46,725 bases of DNA from Thermoleophilaceae bacterium (GTDB taxonomy: Bacteria > Actinomycetota > Thermoleophilia > Solirubrobacterales > JACPNS01): positions 1 through 46,725 of the forward strand of contig JAEMRJ010000004.1 in the NCBI GenBank assembly GCA_016463365.1. The letters are read 5' to 3'. Shown in pieces: positions 32,362-41,183 of the stretch (within the stretch, counting starts at the first letter, position 1; every line of letters starts with the position of its first letter). The notes under the pieces are model-generated. The model made no database searches and was not told the DNA's origin. It saw nothing but the letters and a program-made list of their open reading frames with translations. A program made the position numbers and the translations under genes.

Positions 32362-34995
32362 TCAGCGCTGGACTGGCAGGAAACCACTGCCCCCAAGGCC
32401 GACGCCCTTGTCGCTGATCAGTTTCATTCCTGCAGCGAACGTACTGCCGTCCTGGCCGACCAGAGGCGTTCCAGCCACGTTGGCCAGTGTCGCCCCGTCC
32501 AGCCCGACAAGCGACGCGCCGTCGTTGCCGACAAGCGTCGCGCCGTCGAGGCCGACCAATGACGCTCCATCATTGCCCACCAGCGTGGCGGTGTCGATAT
32601 CCCCCACAGACGGCAACAGTGCCACCGGCATGGTCGTGGGCAGCAACCCGCCGCCCGGGCCGATCTGTACGGCCGCCACATCTACGATCGTGGCGCCGGT
32701 GATCTTTCCGTCGGGCTTCGAGCCGGCCAACAACGCGCCCGGCAGCAGGCCGACATTGTTTGCTACGTCCTGGAGGCGCTGCTGGGGCGGGATCGACACG
32801 TTCGAGAGAATGCTCGCGGCGGTGGCGAAGAGAGGGTTGTTGCCCGCCAAGCCCTGCGAAAGCACGCGCATGCGTTCGGCTACTTGCTGCTGCACGGCCG
32901 ACACCGTCACCGGTGACTTGGTCTGCAGGTAGCGATTCTTTGACTTCGACCACTTGAAGTAGCGTCCCGACTTTGTGTAGAACGGCTTCTTTTTGCGATC
33001 GACCACATCGATCGTGTGCCACGCCTCGAGGGTCTCGTAACCGCCTGCGTCTGACAGGTCCACATTCACACGAATGTCGAGCTCACCCACAAAGTCAACC
33101 GGCACGGTGAACGTGAGCCCGCCCGTGCTGCCCGTCCTGGTGGAAGCAAGCACGGTCTCGTCGGGCCGCACCACCTTCACTTCCAGGCCGCGCAATTTCC
33201 GGCCGGTCGGCACCTCATACGGAACGAGGTGCACCACCGCCGACGCCAGCCCGGCTGTGAGTTTGCCGTCGTCGCCGAGGCCGATCTCCTGTTTGAATTC
33301 CGGGCGAGACTTGAAGTCGGCCGGAGGCCGCTCGATGACGTTGATGCGAAAGTCCTGGCGCGGCGGTCGCTGCACGAGCAGCGCGATTGCCAGTTCACGT
33401 CCGCGCTTGGTCTTGTTGTTGATCACGATCGCGTTGCGGATAGTCGCATCGGTGGCCTTTTTGTCAATCACGTCCTTCAGGCGCCTGACCTTGCACTGGT
33501 GCTTTTTCAGGTAACTCTGGGCAAAGGTCAGCGGCGCGTCATCGATCGCGTTGAGGATCGACTGCATCTTCTTCTTGTTGCCATAGGGGCAGCGCGAGCC
33601 GCGGTAGTCGAGGGCCTCGCGGTAGACGGTCACCCTGAGCTCCGGGTATGGCGGCGCGATGCCGACCGTCAATATTGCTCCAGGAGCAACCGACTGCGCG
33701 ACGATGTCGCCGTCCTCGACGCGTTCGCGTAGTTGAGCAGACACGCCCTTCAGAGCCACATACTTGACCTGAAGCTGGACGTTGACTCCGGCATCCCGGA
33801 TGTTTCGCCGCGCTTCAGTGAGCGACTTGAAACGGATTTTTTTGCCGGATCGCTGCGGGCGGTAGTTCGGGACGATGAAGCTCTTGCTGGGGTCCGTTTC
33901 AGCGGCGCTTCCACCTGCGCTCGACCCACGGTCGAGCGTCTCACAGTCAACAGCGGTGACGATGTCGGTAGTCGCGGCGTCGAGCTGGGCGCTGTCGGTG
34001 CCGCCGCCGCAGCTGAAGAGTTCGTCGAAGTGACTGTCACGTAGAAAAATCGTGTCGTTGCCAGCGCCAACGCCACTTGCGTCGTCGCCGTCGACCTGAT
34101 CATGCCCGCCGCCGCCGGTGATCGTGTCATTGCCTTCGCCACCGATCAGTTGGTCGGTCGCGTCGCCACCGTCCATCGTGTCATTGCCCTTCTTTCCATA
34201 GAGCACACTGCTCCCGGAGTCGGCAGTGAGCGTGTCGTTGCCATCCGTGCCCTGCATGCCGTTCATGCTGCTGCTCGATTGCGTGCAACCGGCATTCTCA
34301 AAACCGCCGTCGTAGGTCGCATTGCCATCGTTGGCGACGCAGTCGAAGGTGACGCTCACCGGGTTTGTCGTGCCACGATCGAAGTCGTAGTAGTCGACCA
34401 CGTCATAGGCATTTGTGCTGGGTACGTACTCGTCCAGGCCGCGGCCGCCGCGGATGTAATTGGCGCCGTTGTAATTGTCGTCACCTTCCAAAGTGTTGAA
34501 ATAGTCGTTGGCGTCGCCACCGATCGCCGACTGCGTGACCAAGCCGCTGCTGTCACGCAGGAAAACCGCGCCGGGAGCGGCCGCGTTACCGGCGGCGATC
34601 TGGACGAGATCGGAGCCGTCACCGGTCCAGATCTCGATCCCCTCGTGCAGCTCTGCGGCCGAGGCGACCTCGCAAGTGATGACGTCGTTGCCGCTGCTGC
34701 TCGCGAGAGTGCATCCGGCGCCAAGTGTGCCGGGTGAAGGCTCGTAGGCAGAATTCGTGTAGGTGATCTCCCACTGCGGCGACGGAGATTCGATCGCCTC
34801 GACGTAGAGCGAGAGATCAAGCGTGTTCTCAGGCCAGGCAACGATCACGTGGGGGTTGCCGTTGTGGTCGCTCGTGTCGATCCGCGCACCGTCAGCGGGC
34901 GCTGCACCGAGTGCGGTTCCGGGAAGCAGCGCGATCGCGCACAGGACTGACGAAAACGCAGTGGCGCGTAGGAACGGAGCGAAGTACGAGGACAT
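32362..34995 (-). CDS. Large secreted RTX-like protein with PASTA-like region and C-terminal octad repeats
   Basis: An 877-residue exported protein from ATG 34995, with AAGGAA upstream and a signal peptide in residues 1-30. An N-terminal domain is followed by RTX-type calcium-binding repeats (about 245-350, with GNDT and GGxGxD forms), which roll up on calcium outside the cell. Next come a PASTA-like segment (about 365-435, [16 protein letters not shown] then [14 protein letters not shown]), a basic region with ring-like beta strands, and six copies of an eight-residue repeat near the C-terminus. It is probably a cell-surface or matrix protein. No type I secretion genes are near; in an actinobacterium the Sec signal peptide is enough. 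Confidence 0.75.
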   Translation of the reverse strand: MSSYFAPFLRATAFSSVLCAIALLPGTALGAAPADGARIDTSDHNGNPHVIVAWPENTLDLSLYVEAIESPSPQWEITYTNSAYEPSPGTLGAGCTLASSSGNDVITCEVASAAELHEGIEIWTGDGSDLVQIAAGNAAAPGAVFLRDSSGLVTQSAIGGDANDYFNTLEGDDNYNGANYIRGGRGLDEYVPSTNAYDVVDYYDFDRGTTNPVSVTFDCVANDGNATYDGGFENAGCTQSSSSMNGMQGTDGNDTLTADSGSSVLYGKKGNDTMDGGDATDQLIGGEGNDTITGGGGHDQVDGDDASGVGAGNDTIFLRDSHFDELFSCGGGTDSAQLDAATTDIVTAVDCETLDRGSSAGGSAAETDPSKSFIVPNYRPQRSGKKIRFKSLTEARRNIRDAGVNVQLQVKYVALKGVSAQLRERVEDGDIVAQSVAPGAILTVGIAPPYPELRVTVYREALDYRGSRCPYGNKKKMQSILNAIDDAPLTFAQSYLKKHQCKVRRLKDVIDKKATDATIRNAIVINNKTKRGRELAIALLVQRPPRQDFRINVIERPPADFKSRPEFKQEIGLGDDGKLTAGLASAVVHLVPYEVPTGRKLRGLEVKVVRPDETVLASTRTGSTGGLTFTVPVDFVGELDIRVNVDLSDAGGYETLEAWHTIDVVDRKKKPFYTKSGRYFKWSKSKNRYLQTKSPVTVSAVQQQVAERMRVLSQGLAGNNPLFATAASILSNVSIPPQQRLQDVANNVGLLPGALLAGSKPDGKITGATIVDVAAVQIGPGGGLLPTTMPVALLPSVGDIDTATLVGNDGASLVGLDGATLVGNDGASLVGLDGATLANVAGTPLVGQDGSTFAAGMKLISDKGVGLGGSGFLPVQR
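32438..32583 (-). repeat. In-frame octad repeats, consensus (T/S)LVG(N/L/Q)DG(A/S)
   Basis: Six tandem eight-codon units in the RTX-like protein gene. The first four alternate TLVGNDGA and SLVGLDGA; the fifth is degenerate (TLANVAGT). Codons differ between units while residues stay the same, so the repeat is kept at the protein level and is not a recent DNA duplication. Confidence 0.85.
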
Positions 34996-35038
34996 ACGTG
35001 TTCCTTCTTGGATTGTGAGACGGCGACCGAGCAACTCA

Positions 35039-35111
35039 TGGAGCTAGCCGGATTCGAACCGGCGGCCTTTCGATTGCGAACCGAACGCTCTACCAACTGA
35101 GCTATAGCCCC
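35039..35111 (-). tRNA. tRNA-Ala (CGC)
   Basis: On the minus strand: acceptor GGGGCTA pairs with TAGCTCC, including the G3-U70 wobble that identifies alanine tRNA; the D-arm contains AGCTCAGTTGGTAGAGC; the anticodon loop TTCGCAA gives CGC; the T-arm contains GGTTCGAATCC. Discriminator A; CCA is not encoded. Confidence 0.96.
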
Positions 35112-35150
35112 GTGAATCCTGGATGTTATCGGCGACCGGTCGCTGCGCCA

Positions 35151-35678
35151 CTAGAGCGTTTCGCGTTCGCCCACGCGCAACTGCTTTGGCGTCGTGAAGT
35201 TCGCGAGGTCGACGGTGTCGGCGGCCAGCTCGGACCAGTTCCCGTCGTATTCAAACTCTGCAAGCGCGGCGGTCGGGAACTTCGCGGCAACCCGCTCCAG
35301 GCCGACGCTTTCGCGGGCGATCGCGACGGCGAGGTCGTGGATCGACGGATTGTGCCCGACCAACAGAACTGACCTGCGCTTCTTCGGGACGCCGCGCAGA
35401 ACATCAAGCAGATCCTTGGTTGAGGCCCGGTAGATCGCATCTTCGAACTCAACCTTCGCGTCGTTCGGCAATGCGTGGGCGACAGCCTTCAGAGTGTCGC
35501 GCGCCCGGCGCGCGCCTGAGCAGTAGATGAAGTCGGGCTCGATCCCGTGCTCGAGCATCAGCTCGGCGATCAACTCGCAGTCGTTCCAGCCGCGCTCGGT
35601 GAGTCCGCGTTCGTAATCGAGCTGCCCGGCCAGTTCCCAACTGGATTTGGCGTGCCGCAGCAGGTAGAGGCGCCTCAT
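35151..35678 (-). CDS. SixA-like histidine phosphatase
   Basis: A 175-residue histidine phosphatase. The RHAK motif sits at the N-terminus (R8-H9, in LYLLRHAKSSW), the acid partner region is in FIYCSGARRARDTL, and the second histidine is in VLLVGHNPSIHDLA. This small phosphohistidine phosphatase group includes SixA, which removes phosphate from histidine-containing phosphotransfer proteins; the target here is unknown. The start at 35678 is set by the family motif. It follows the dehydrogenase gene by 7 nt on the same strand, so the two are likely co-transcribed. Confidence 0.9.
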   Translation of the reverse strand: MRRLYLLRHAKSSWELAGQLDYERGLTERGWNDCELIAELMLEHGIEPDFIYCSGARRARDTLKAVAHALPNDAKVEFEDAIYRASTKDLLDVLRGVPKKRRSVLLVGHNPSIHDLAVAIARESVGLERVAAKFPTAALAEFEYDGNWSELAADTVDLANFTTPKQLRVGERETL

Positions 35679-35685
35679 ACGCGCA

Positions 35686-36573
35686 TCATGCCCCAGATCG
35701 CCTCTGCGCGACGTACTCGAAGATTGCCGACACGTCATCTTTGCCGCGGCCGGCCGCAAGCGCGGCGTTGAAATGGTCGTTCGTGCCCTCCGCGAGTGGG
35801 AGCTGAAGGCCGGCCTCGCGCGCGGCCCCGACAATCAGTCGTGTGTCCTTGGTCCCGTGCTCGAGCGGGAAGTTCGGCTCGTAGTTGCCGTCGAGCATCA
35901 TCCTGCCCTTGATCTGTGCGTAGGCCGATCCGACCGGCGCGCCGTCGATCGCATCCAGGAAGGCATCCGGGTCCAGGCCGAGCGCCGAGCACAGGTGCAT
36001 CGCCTCGGCGATCATCGCCGTCTGCGTGAGCACCCAGTGATTGGTGACAAGCTTCATGCGCGAGCCGTTGCCTGCCTCACCGAGCCAGACGGTCTTTGCG
36101 CCGACCGCGTCGAGCACCGGCGCGGCAAACTCCGCAGCAGCCTTGTCGCCCGAGGCGAGCATCACGAGCTGGCCCGCCTCGGCGGGATTCTTGGTTCCCG
36201 AGACCGGCACGTCGACAAACTTCACACCTGCTTCTTCGGCCATCGCAATCAGCGCATCGGTTCCGTCGACACCGATCGTCGCGCACTGCAGCCACGCGGC
36301 ACCCTCGGCAAGTTCGCCCAGCAGCGGCGCCATCACCTCCAGCGTGACCTGGGCGTCAGAGAGCACGCTGATCACCACATCGCGGTCGCGCACTGCCTCT
36401 GCGGCAGATTCGAAGACTTCGGCGCCGTCAGCGGCGAGTGGCCTTGCCCTTTCGGGGCTGCGGTTCCAGACTGCCGTGCTGATTCCCGCCCTGACTGTGT
36501 TGCGCGCCATCGCCGCGCCGATGATGCCGGCGCCGAGGATCGCGACTGACTCTGCCTTGCGTTTTTCGCTCAT
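35686..36573 (-). CDS. NAD(P)-dependent beta-hydroxyacid dehydrogenase (3-hydroxyisobutyrate dehydrogenase-like)
   Basis: A 295-residue protein with an N-terminal Rossmann fold (AILGAGIIGAAMARN near 10-24, WNRSPERA as the cofactor-selecting strand), a substrate loop VDVPVSGTKNPAEAGQL, and the catalytic Lys region GSRMKLVTNHW. The C-terminal helical domain has the typical KD-x-R-LIVGAAREAG stretch. The middle motif has SGTK in place of the usual SGG. The substrate could be 3-hydroxyisobutyrate or another beta-hydroxyacid. TATCGT at 36581-36586 lies seven bases before the ATG on the minus strand, fitting a leaderless transcript. Confidence 0.9.
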   Translation of the reverse strand: MSEKRKAESVAILGAGIIGAAMARNTVRAGISTAVWNRSPERARPLAADGAEVFESAAEAVRDRDVVISVLSDAQVTLEVMAPLLGELAEGAAWLQCATIGVDGTDALIAMAEEAGVKFVDVPVSGTKNPAEAGQLVMLASGDKAAAEFAAPVLDAVGAKTVWLGEAGNGSRMKLVTNHWVLTQTAMIAEAMHLCSALGLDPDAFLDAIDGAPVGSAYAQIKGRMMLDGNYEPNFPLEHGTKDTRLIVGAAREAGLQLPLAEGTNDHFNAALAAGRGKDDVSAIFEYVAQRRSGA

Positions 36574-36608
36574 GGCGCCGACGATACCTCCGGCGCCGCG
36601 CGCGAAGC

Positions 36609-37085
36609 TCACATCGTCTGGACGAGCTCTTCCAGGCGGTCGTAGCTCTCGGTCAGACCACCTTCCATGCCGGAGTTGACCATTCCGTCGCGGTCCTCCA
36701 CCGACGTGAACGCTGAGACGGTGGTGACGCGCGTCCCATCACCCTCGGAAGCGAGCTTCAGCTGCTCAAGCACAACGTGGCCGGGCATGCCCTCGAACTC
36801 AAACGTCTGGGTGATGCGCTCGTTCAGCAGCAGTTCATGGATGACGCCGCGAAACCCAAACTCGTCGTCGCCATCTTTGTGGATGAATCGCCAGCAACCG
36901 CCGCGCCGCGGCTCGTACTCGTCGATGATCGTTTCGTACTTGCGCGGTCCCCACCACTGGGCGATCAGGTCTGGATCGGTGAAGGCCTGGAAGACCTTCT
37001 CCGGCGGGGCGGGAAGTAGGCGAGAGGTGATGACCTGGCTTCCGCCGGGCTCTGCGATGAAGGTTTGACTGTCAGTTGCGGGCAT
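36609..37085 (-). CDS. SRPBCC/AHSA1-family protein
   Basis: A 158-residue START-like fold protein of the Aha1-C type: VITSRLLPAPPEKVFQAFTDPDLIAQWWGP is the family N-terminal signature, followed by GGCWRFIH, ERITQTFEFEGMPGH and a C-terminal helix with GWTESYDRLEE-like sequence. These proteins bind hydrophobic ligands or act in stress response; the ligand is unknown. It overlaps the upstream ArsR gene by 14 nt, the common ArsR-SRPBCC operon, so the regulator probably controls it. Confidence 0.9.
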   Translation of the reverse strand: MPATDSQTFIAEPGGSQVITSRLLPAPPEKVFQAFTDPDLIAQWWGPRKYETIIDEYEPRRGGCWRFIHKDGDDEFGFRGVIHELLLNERITQTFEFEGMPGHVVLEQLKLASEGDGTRVTTVSAFTSVEDRDGMVNSGMEGGLTESYDRLEELVQTM

Positions 37086-37413
37086 CGTGCTGCTCCTTGC
37101 TCAGGAAGTGCTCGAGCGAATCCATGTTCTTCGCCGCGAACGATTTGTAGAAATCGAGGAAGTCGGCCGCGTCGGTCAATGCATCAGGCGCGAGCCCGAC
37201 CATCAGCTGCTTTCCGTTGCGGCGCTTGACCACCAGCCTCGCGCGCTCGAGCACCTTGAGGTGCTTGGAGACGGCGGCCAGGGACATCGCGTACGGCTCG
37301 GCGACTTCACTCACCGACAGCTCGCGACCCGCCACGCGCCGCACGATGTCGCGTCGCACCGGATCGGCGAGCGATCCGAAGACGAGATCGAGTGTCGGAA
37401 TTGATTCAACCAT
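37072..37413 (-). CDS. ArsR-family transcriptional regulator
   Basis: A 113-residue winged-helix repressor. LADPVRRDIVRRVAGRELSV, a recognition helix in MSLAAVSKHLKVLERARLV and the wing KRRNGKQLMVGL are typical. It lacks the Cys metal site of classical ArsR. The ATG at 37413 is set by the family start MVES; it lies inside a perfect 20-bp palindrome. TATCAT at 37422-37427 lies eight bases before the ATG, so the mRNA is nearly leaderless and the palindrome covers both the start codon and the transcription start. Autoregulation is very likely. Confidence 0.9.
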   Translation of the reverse strand: MVESIPTLDLVFGSLADPVRRDIVRRVAGRELSVSEVAEPYAMSLAAVSKHLKVLERARLVVKRRNGKQLMVGLAPDALTDAADFLDFYKSFAAKNMDSLEHFLSKEQHDARN

Positions 37414-37423
37414 GTGGTTGAAT
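37404..37423. promoter_or_regulatory. ArsR operator overlapping the start codon
   Basis: ATTCAACCA (37404-37412), TG, TGGTTGAAT (37415-37423) is a perfect palindrome. It includes the ATG of the regulator gene, so the first codons (M-V-E) are part of the operator, and it touches the -10 box. Confidence 0.8.
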
Positions 37424-37448
37424 GATACATGATCGGTATGTTCCATGC

Positions 37449-37925
37449 ATGAACACCTTTGAGCAGGAGGTCGCACGGAATCACGCGCGTGCGATGGAGA
37501 TCGGCCGGAGGATGGCCGGACCGGACGCGGCGGTCGCCCCGGCGATGATCACGACGCGCGGCGGGATGCTGCGCAAGCGCAAGAAGAATGGGACCGTCGT
37601 CGCCGCGCTCGCTTCTGGCGTGCTCCATCTGCAGCCGGTCGAGCCGGTTGAGCTCGGGCCCACCGGGGACGAGATTGAGCTCCCGCCGGAGAAGATTGCG
37701 AGCGTCGCGACCAAGCCAGTTGAGGCTCCAGAGCAGGACGGCAAGCCGTTATGCGCCGGGTTGGTCGTGAAGGTGAACACAGTCGATCAGTCGAGTTTTG
37801 AACTGAGCTTTCTTGACGGCTCAGGAGAACTCTTTCGCGATCACAGCACGGAAGCCCGGGCAGAGATCAAGTCTGCGTACGACGCATTCGTGGCCTGGGT
37901 CCCCGCCGCTGACGAAAGCGCATGA
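37449..37925 (+). CDS. Hypothetical protein
   Basis: 158 residues from ATG 37449, divergent from ArsR. It begins with an amphipathic helix (TFEQEVARNHARAMEIGRRMAG), then a basic strip (LRKRKKNG), a central beta-rich part with a P-V-E-P-V-E-L stretch, and an acidic C-terminus with FELSFLDGSGELFRDHSTEARAEI that looks like a small PH- or Ig-like domain. TATGTT at 37437-37442 lies six bases before the ATG. It might share control with the ArsR gene through the 36-base gap. No family recognised. Confidence 0.65.
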   Translation: MNTFEQEVARNHARAMEIGRRMAGPDAAVAPAMITTRGGMLRKRKKNGTVVAALASGVLHLQPVEPVELGPTGDEIELPPEKIASVATKPVEAPEQDGKPLCAGLVVKVNTVDQSSFELSFLDGSGELFRDHSTEARAEIKSAYDAFVAWVPAADESA

Positions 37926-37937
37926 GAGAATCGCGAC

Positions 37938-38441
37938 ATGGACTCCAATGAACTCAAGTCACTACAGCGGCCCCTCAAGCAGAGCTACCGCGAGGATGCC
38001 GCGGGCGCGCTCGTCACGCTTGAAGCCAGCGGACAGATCGACGATCAGAACATCACCTGTTCGGTTGCAACCGGTCGCGCCATCGTCGAAGCCGGGCTGC
38101 ATCCGGCATCCGGCGGCGACGGCACGTCTGCCTGTTCGGGCGACATGTTGCTTCAGGCGCTGGTCGCCTGCGCCGGCGTGACGCTTCAGTCGGTTGCGAC
38201 CAATCGCGGGCTCGCCCTGGAGGGAGGCACTGTTCGCGCCGAGGGCGATCTCGACTTTCGCGGCACGATGGGCGTGGACCCGGACGCGCCAGTGGGCTTT
38301 CGAGACATCCGGCTGAGCTTCTCGCTCGAAGGTGAAATCAGCGACGAAGATCGCGCGGCGCTGATCGAAACAACTGAGCGCTACTGCGTGGTGCTTCAGA
38401 CATTGCTGAGTCCGCCGGCGATTGTGGTGTCCACGACGTGA
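37938..38441 (+). CDS. OsmC-family protein (peroxide-reductase-like)
   Basis: A 167-residue protein of the OsmC/Ohr fold. The N-terminal strands are followed by the key helix SACSGDMLLQALVACAGVTLQ with its cysteine, and the second cysteine lies in ERYCVVLQTL near the C-terminus. OsmC and Ohr reduce organic hydroperoxides with a Cys pair and lipoamide or thiols. The first part is longer than in Ohr. It is 12 nt downstream of the hypothetical gene and overlaps the glycosylase gene by 4 nt (GTGA), so these three form an operon. Confidence 0.85.
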   Translation: MDSNELKSLQRPLKQSYREDAAGALVTLEASGQIDDQNITCSVATGRAIVEAGLHPASGGDGTSACSGDMLLQALVACAGVTLQSVATNRGLALEGGTVRAEGDLDFRGTMGVDPDAPVGFRDIRLSFSLEGEISDEDRAALIETTERYCVVLQTLLSPPAIVVSTT

Positions 38442-38944
38442 CTGTGGCGGCCGCTGATCTGGTGCCCGACGTTCTGGAGCCCGGACTTTCGGTTGTCTTC
38501 TGCGGCACTGCGCCCAGTGCCGCGTCCTACGCGAGCCGCGCGTACTACGCGAAGCCGGGGAACCGCTTCTGGCCGACGCTGCATGCGGTGGGGTTGACTC
38601 CGCGGCTGCTCCGACCCGAGGAGTTTCAGTCGGTCGGCGAATATGGGATTGGCCTCACCGATGTGTGCAAGGTTGCCTGGGGCCAGGATGCAGAACTTGC
38701 CGCGACCGATTTTGACCCGGAGTCGTTGCGCGCGAAGATCGAACGGTTCGCCCCGCGGTACCTGGCGTTCACCAGCAAGCGCGCGGCGGCGGAGTTTCTT
38801 GGGCGGCCCTGCGACTACGGGTTGACCACAGATCGCATCGAAGAGACGAAACTGTTCGTTCTTCCCTCGACATCGGGCCTGGCCACCCGCTTCTGGGACA
38901 TCTCCCATTGGCAGGATCTGGCGGACCGCCTGTGCAAGCGGTGA
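38438..38944 (+). CDS. Mug-type mismatch-specific uracil/thymine DNA glycosylase
   Basis: A 168-residue member of the uracil-DNA glycosylase fold. Seen: LSVVFCGTAPSAASYASRAYY near 13-33 (the water-activating GINPG region of Mug is replaced by CGTAPS), PGNRFWPTLHAVGL, GIGLTDV and the minor-groove loop VLPSTSGLATRFW. Mug-type enzymes remove uracil or thymine from G-mismatches or damaged bases. It starts at GTG 38438 inside the end of the OsmC gene. Close relatives include UDG family 5-6 enzymes acting on hypoxanthine, so the base preference is uncertain. Confidence 0.82.
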   Translation: MTVAAADLVPDVLEPGLSVVFCGTAPSAASYASRAYYAKPGNRFWPTLHAVGLTPRLLRPEEFQSVGEYGIGLTDVCKVAWGQDAELAATDFDPESLRAKIERFAPRYLAFTSKRAAAEFLGRPCDYGLTTDRIEETKLFVLPSTSGLATRFWDISHWQDLADRLCKR

Positions 38945-38953
38945 GTCGCGCGC

Positions 38954-40369
38954 CTACTTCTTGTCGCGAATGATCACGCTGGCCCCGCGCTTGGGGATCA
39001 TCGTGACGTTTCGGTGCTGCACGTGCTCGGCCTCGGGACGATCGGGCTCGATCTCCAGACGCATGGCCATGCGCTCGAGCACGACGCGCATCTCGGCCAT
39101 CGCCAATGACGCGCCAAGGCAACGACGCGTGCCGCCGCCGAAGGGAATCCACTCGTAGGTGCCGGGCTTGTGCCCCACCCAGCGCTGGGGCTTGAATTCC
39201 CAGGGCTCGGGGTAGAGGTCTTCGCGGTGATGCACGAGCAGGATGCTGATCGAGATCGGACTGCCGGCCTCGACGCCGTACTCGCCGAGCTGCCACGGCG
39301 CCATCACGCGACGACCGACCATCGGGATCACCGGGCGAGAGCGCATCGTTTCCTGGATCACGTATTCGAGCTGGTCGTCCTTGTCTGCTCGCCCTGTGCG
39401 CACTGCGTCGTAGAGCTCGTTGTAGGCATCCGGGGTGCGCACCAGGCGCTCCCAGGCCCAGGCCAATGAGTTGGCGGTGGTCTCGTGGCCGGCGAGCAGC
39501 AGCGTGATCAGTTCGTCGCGCAGCTCGCGGTCGGTCATCGCCTCGCCGTCCTCGTCGCGGGCCTGCATCAGCATCGACATGATGTCCGTGCGGCTCTCGA
39601 GGTCCGGGTCTTTGCGGCGCTGTGCGATCACTTCGTAGACCGGTTTGTCGAGCTGGGCAAGGGCGTACTTCTGGATGCCCACGGCCTCGTCGCGGCCGAC
39701 GTTGATGTATTCGCTGGCCTTCGCGATCGGCGTGGTGGAAAGTTCCGTGAGCTTGCGCGTCACGGCCGCGAGGCGGAACTCGGAGGTGCCCTCCTCGGGG
39801 CGACCGACCACGCCGAAGATGCCCGACATGATCACGTCGAGCGTCACGTCCTGCATTCGCGGGGCGAGCTCCATGACCTCGCCGACGGGCCAGCTGTCGA
39901 TCGACTTGTCGATCGCATCCTCGATCATCGAGATGTACTGCGAGATCGAGTCGCCGTGAAAGAGCGGCAAGAGCAACTTGCGCTGGCGCAGGTGGCGTGC
40001 GCCGCGAGCCGTGAGCACAGAGTCCTTTCCGACGATCGGACGCAGCGGCGACTCGGTGGTGAGCGTCGGCGCGATGTCCGGCGACGCGGTGAAGAGTGAC
40101 TTGGCGTGATCAGGGTGGCCGGTGATCACGGGGTGGCCGGGGATGATTCCCTGGAAGCGGAAGACCTCGCCGAACTCTCTTCGGCCTTGCAGCACGAACT
40201 CTGCCTGGCGCTGACCAAAGCGCAAGACCTGCCGCCACTGCGCCATTTCGAACTGCGGCGGGCTTTTCAGTCCGGCAAGCTCAGCTTCGGTGATTTGACC
40301 CGCTGGTGAAGCCGGGTAGGAGCCGATCAGCGGCTGCTCAGTGCTGGTGATTGTTTCAGGGGGAACCAT
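38954..40369 (-). CDS. Cytochrome P450
   Basis: A 471-residue P450 with no membrane anchor. I-helix LLAGHETTANSLAWAW, ExxR in QETMRSRP and the heme loop FGGGTRRCLGASLAM with C417 as thiolate ligand. It is similar in layout to the P450 at 10475-11827, so the two may be paralogues of one lineage. The substrate is unknown. Its start lies 24 nt after a 30-residue microprotein gene on the same strand, so it is either the last gene of that unit or driven by its own promoter. TACACT at 40380-40385 may be that promoter's -10, overlapping a palindrome. Confidence 0.95.
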   Translation of the reverse strand: MVPPETITSTEQPLIGSYPASPAGQITEAELAGLKSPPQFEMAQWRQVLRFGQRQAEFVLQGRREFGEVFRFQGIIPGHPVITGHPDHAKSLFTASPDIAPTLTTESPLRPIVGKDSVLTARGARHLRQRKLLLPLFHGDSISQYISMIEDAIDKSIDSWPVGEVMELAPRMQDVTLDVIMSGIFGVVGRPEEGTSEFRLAAVTRKLTELSTTPIAKASEYINVGRDEAVGIQKYALAQLDKPVYEVIAQRRKDPDLESRTDIMSMLMQARDEDGEAMTDRELRDELITLLLAGHETTANSLAWAWERLVRTPDAYNELYDAVRTGRADKDDQLEYVIQETMRSRPVIPMVGRRVMAPWQLGEYGVEAGSPISISILLVHHREDLYPEPWEFKPQRWVGHKPGTYEWIPFGGGTRRCLGASLAMAEMRVVLERMAMRLEIEPDRPEAEHVQHRNVTMIPKRGASVIIRDKK

Positions 40370-40381
40370 GACACGATTCAG

Positions 40382-40398
40382 TGTAACGGTCTCTTACA
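40382..40398. promoter_or_regulatory. Possible operator before the second P450 gene
   Basis: TGTAA-N7-TTACA, placed directly upstream of the P450 start and sharing bases with the predicted -10. The arms are only five bases long, so it is weak on its own; position is the main support. Confidence 0.4.
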
Positions 40399-40486
40399 AA
40401 ACCGCGCCAGCCACCTGGACGCCTGTATATATGCCCGCCGCGCTGCCCGCGACGACGGTGATCAGCCAAACCCAGGCGCTACCCAT
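40394..40486 (-). CDS. 30-residue single-span microprotein
   Basis: A short frame whose ATG overlaps the last codons of the membrane protein gene (8-base overlap ATGGGTAG), so it would be translationally coupled. The predicted product, starting MGSAWVWLITVVAGSAAGIY, is almost one hydrophobic helix with a small-residue GSAAG patch of the kind that mediates helix packing. It sits between the membrane protein and the P450 in one transcript. It could be a chance frame; conservation would decide. Confidence 0.4.
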   Translation of the reverse strand: MGSAWVWLITVVAGSAAGIYTGVQVAGAVL

Positions 40487-41183
40487 CGTCGCCTCCTGCC
40501 CGCTCGCCAGTCACCGGGTCGATGAAGTCGTTGTTCGGCTCGACGGTGCGCGCGGGCGCCTGCTCGGCCGCCGGCGGCCTGCTCATCGCGTTCGGATCCG
40601 ACTGCCCGAACATCGGGTCCCCGGGCATGCTGCGAACGAATTCCACGTTCGCCCGCACGATCGGCGTGTCGAAGACCGGCTTCGCCTCTTCGGGGTTGGC
40701 ACTGTCCTTGAAATAGCTCGCCAGCGCCATCAGTCCGGGGATCAGTCCGCCGAGTGCCATCAGCCAGAAGACAACGCCGCTGATGATCCAGCCGGCTGCG
40801 CCACCGTTGAGGCTTGGCGGCGGGTTGAGACCGAGCGGGATGAAGTTGTATCCGAGCGCGCCGAAGAGCGCTGCCCAGAGCAGAAGCCCGACGCCCGAGA
40901 GCTTGACGCCGCCGTACCAGCCAGAGGCGCCCACGAGGATCGCGGCGAAGACCAGCCCGCCGAAGATCCCGCCCATCAGCAGGGCGGTCTGTCCGGTTGA
41001 GCAGACCTGATCTGGATTGATCTGGTACGGCCCGCCGGATGCGCAGGCGCCGCCGCTGTTGATCATCAGATCGCGCATCGCCATGTAGACAGCAGTCAGG
41101 CAGGCAGCGAAGCCGGCGGCGCCGACGAAAACGGCGGCGAGCGCCAATGCTCCGCCGCCGCGTTCGTCAGAAGTAGCTGCCAT
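40479..41183 (-). CDS. Four-span membrane protein of unknown function
   Basis: A 234-residue protein. Four hydrophobic segments are visible: about 11-35, 66-87, 92-115 and 128-160, with a loop holding two cysteines (GACASGG and QVCSTGQ) after the first span that probably lies outside and could form a disulfide. The C-terminus (about 165-234) is soluble and Pro/Asp-rich. Its start codon shares one base with the stop of the preceding gene (TAATG), so they are co-translated. No known family is recognised. Confidence 0.72.
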   Translation of the reverse strand: MAATSDERGGGALALAAVFVGAAGFAACLTAVYMAMRDLMINSGGACASGGPYQINPDQVCSTGQTALLMGGIFGGLVFAAILVGASGWYGGVKLSGVGLLLWAALFGALGYNFIPLGLNPPPSLNGGAAGWIISGVVFWLMALGGLIPGLMALASYFKDSANPEEAKPVFDTPIVRANVEFVRSMPGDPMFGQSDPNAMSRPPAAEQAPARTVEPNNDFIDPVTGERAGGDDG

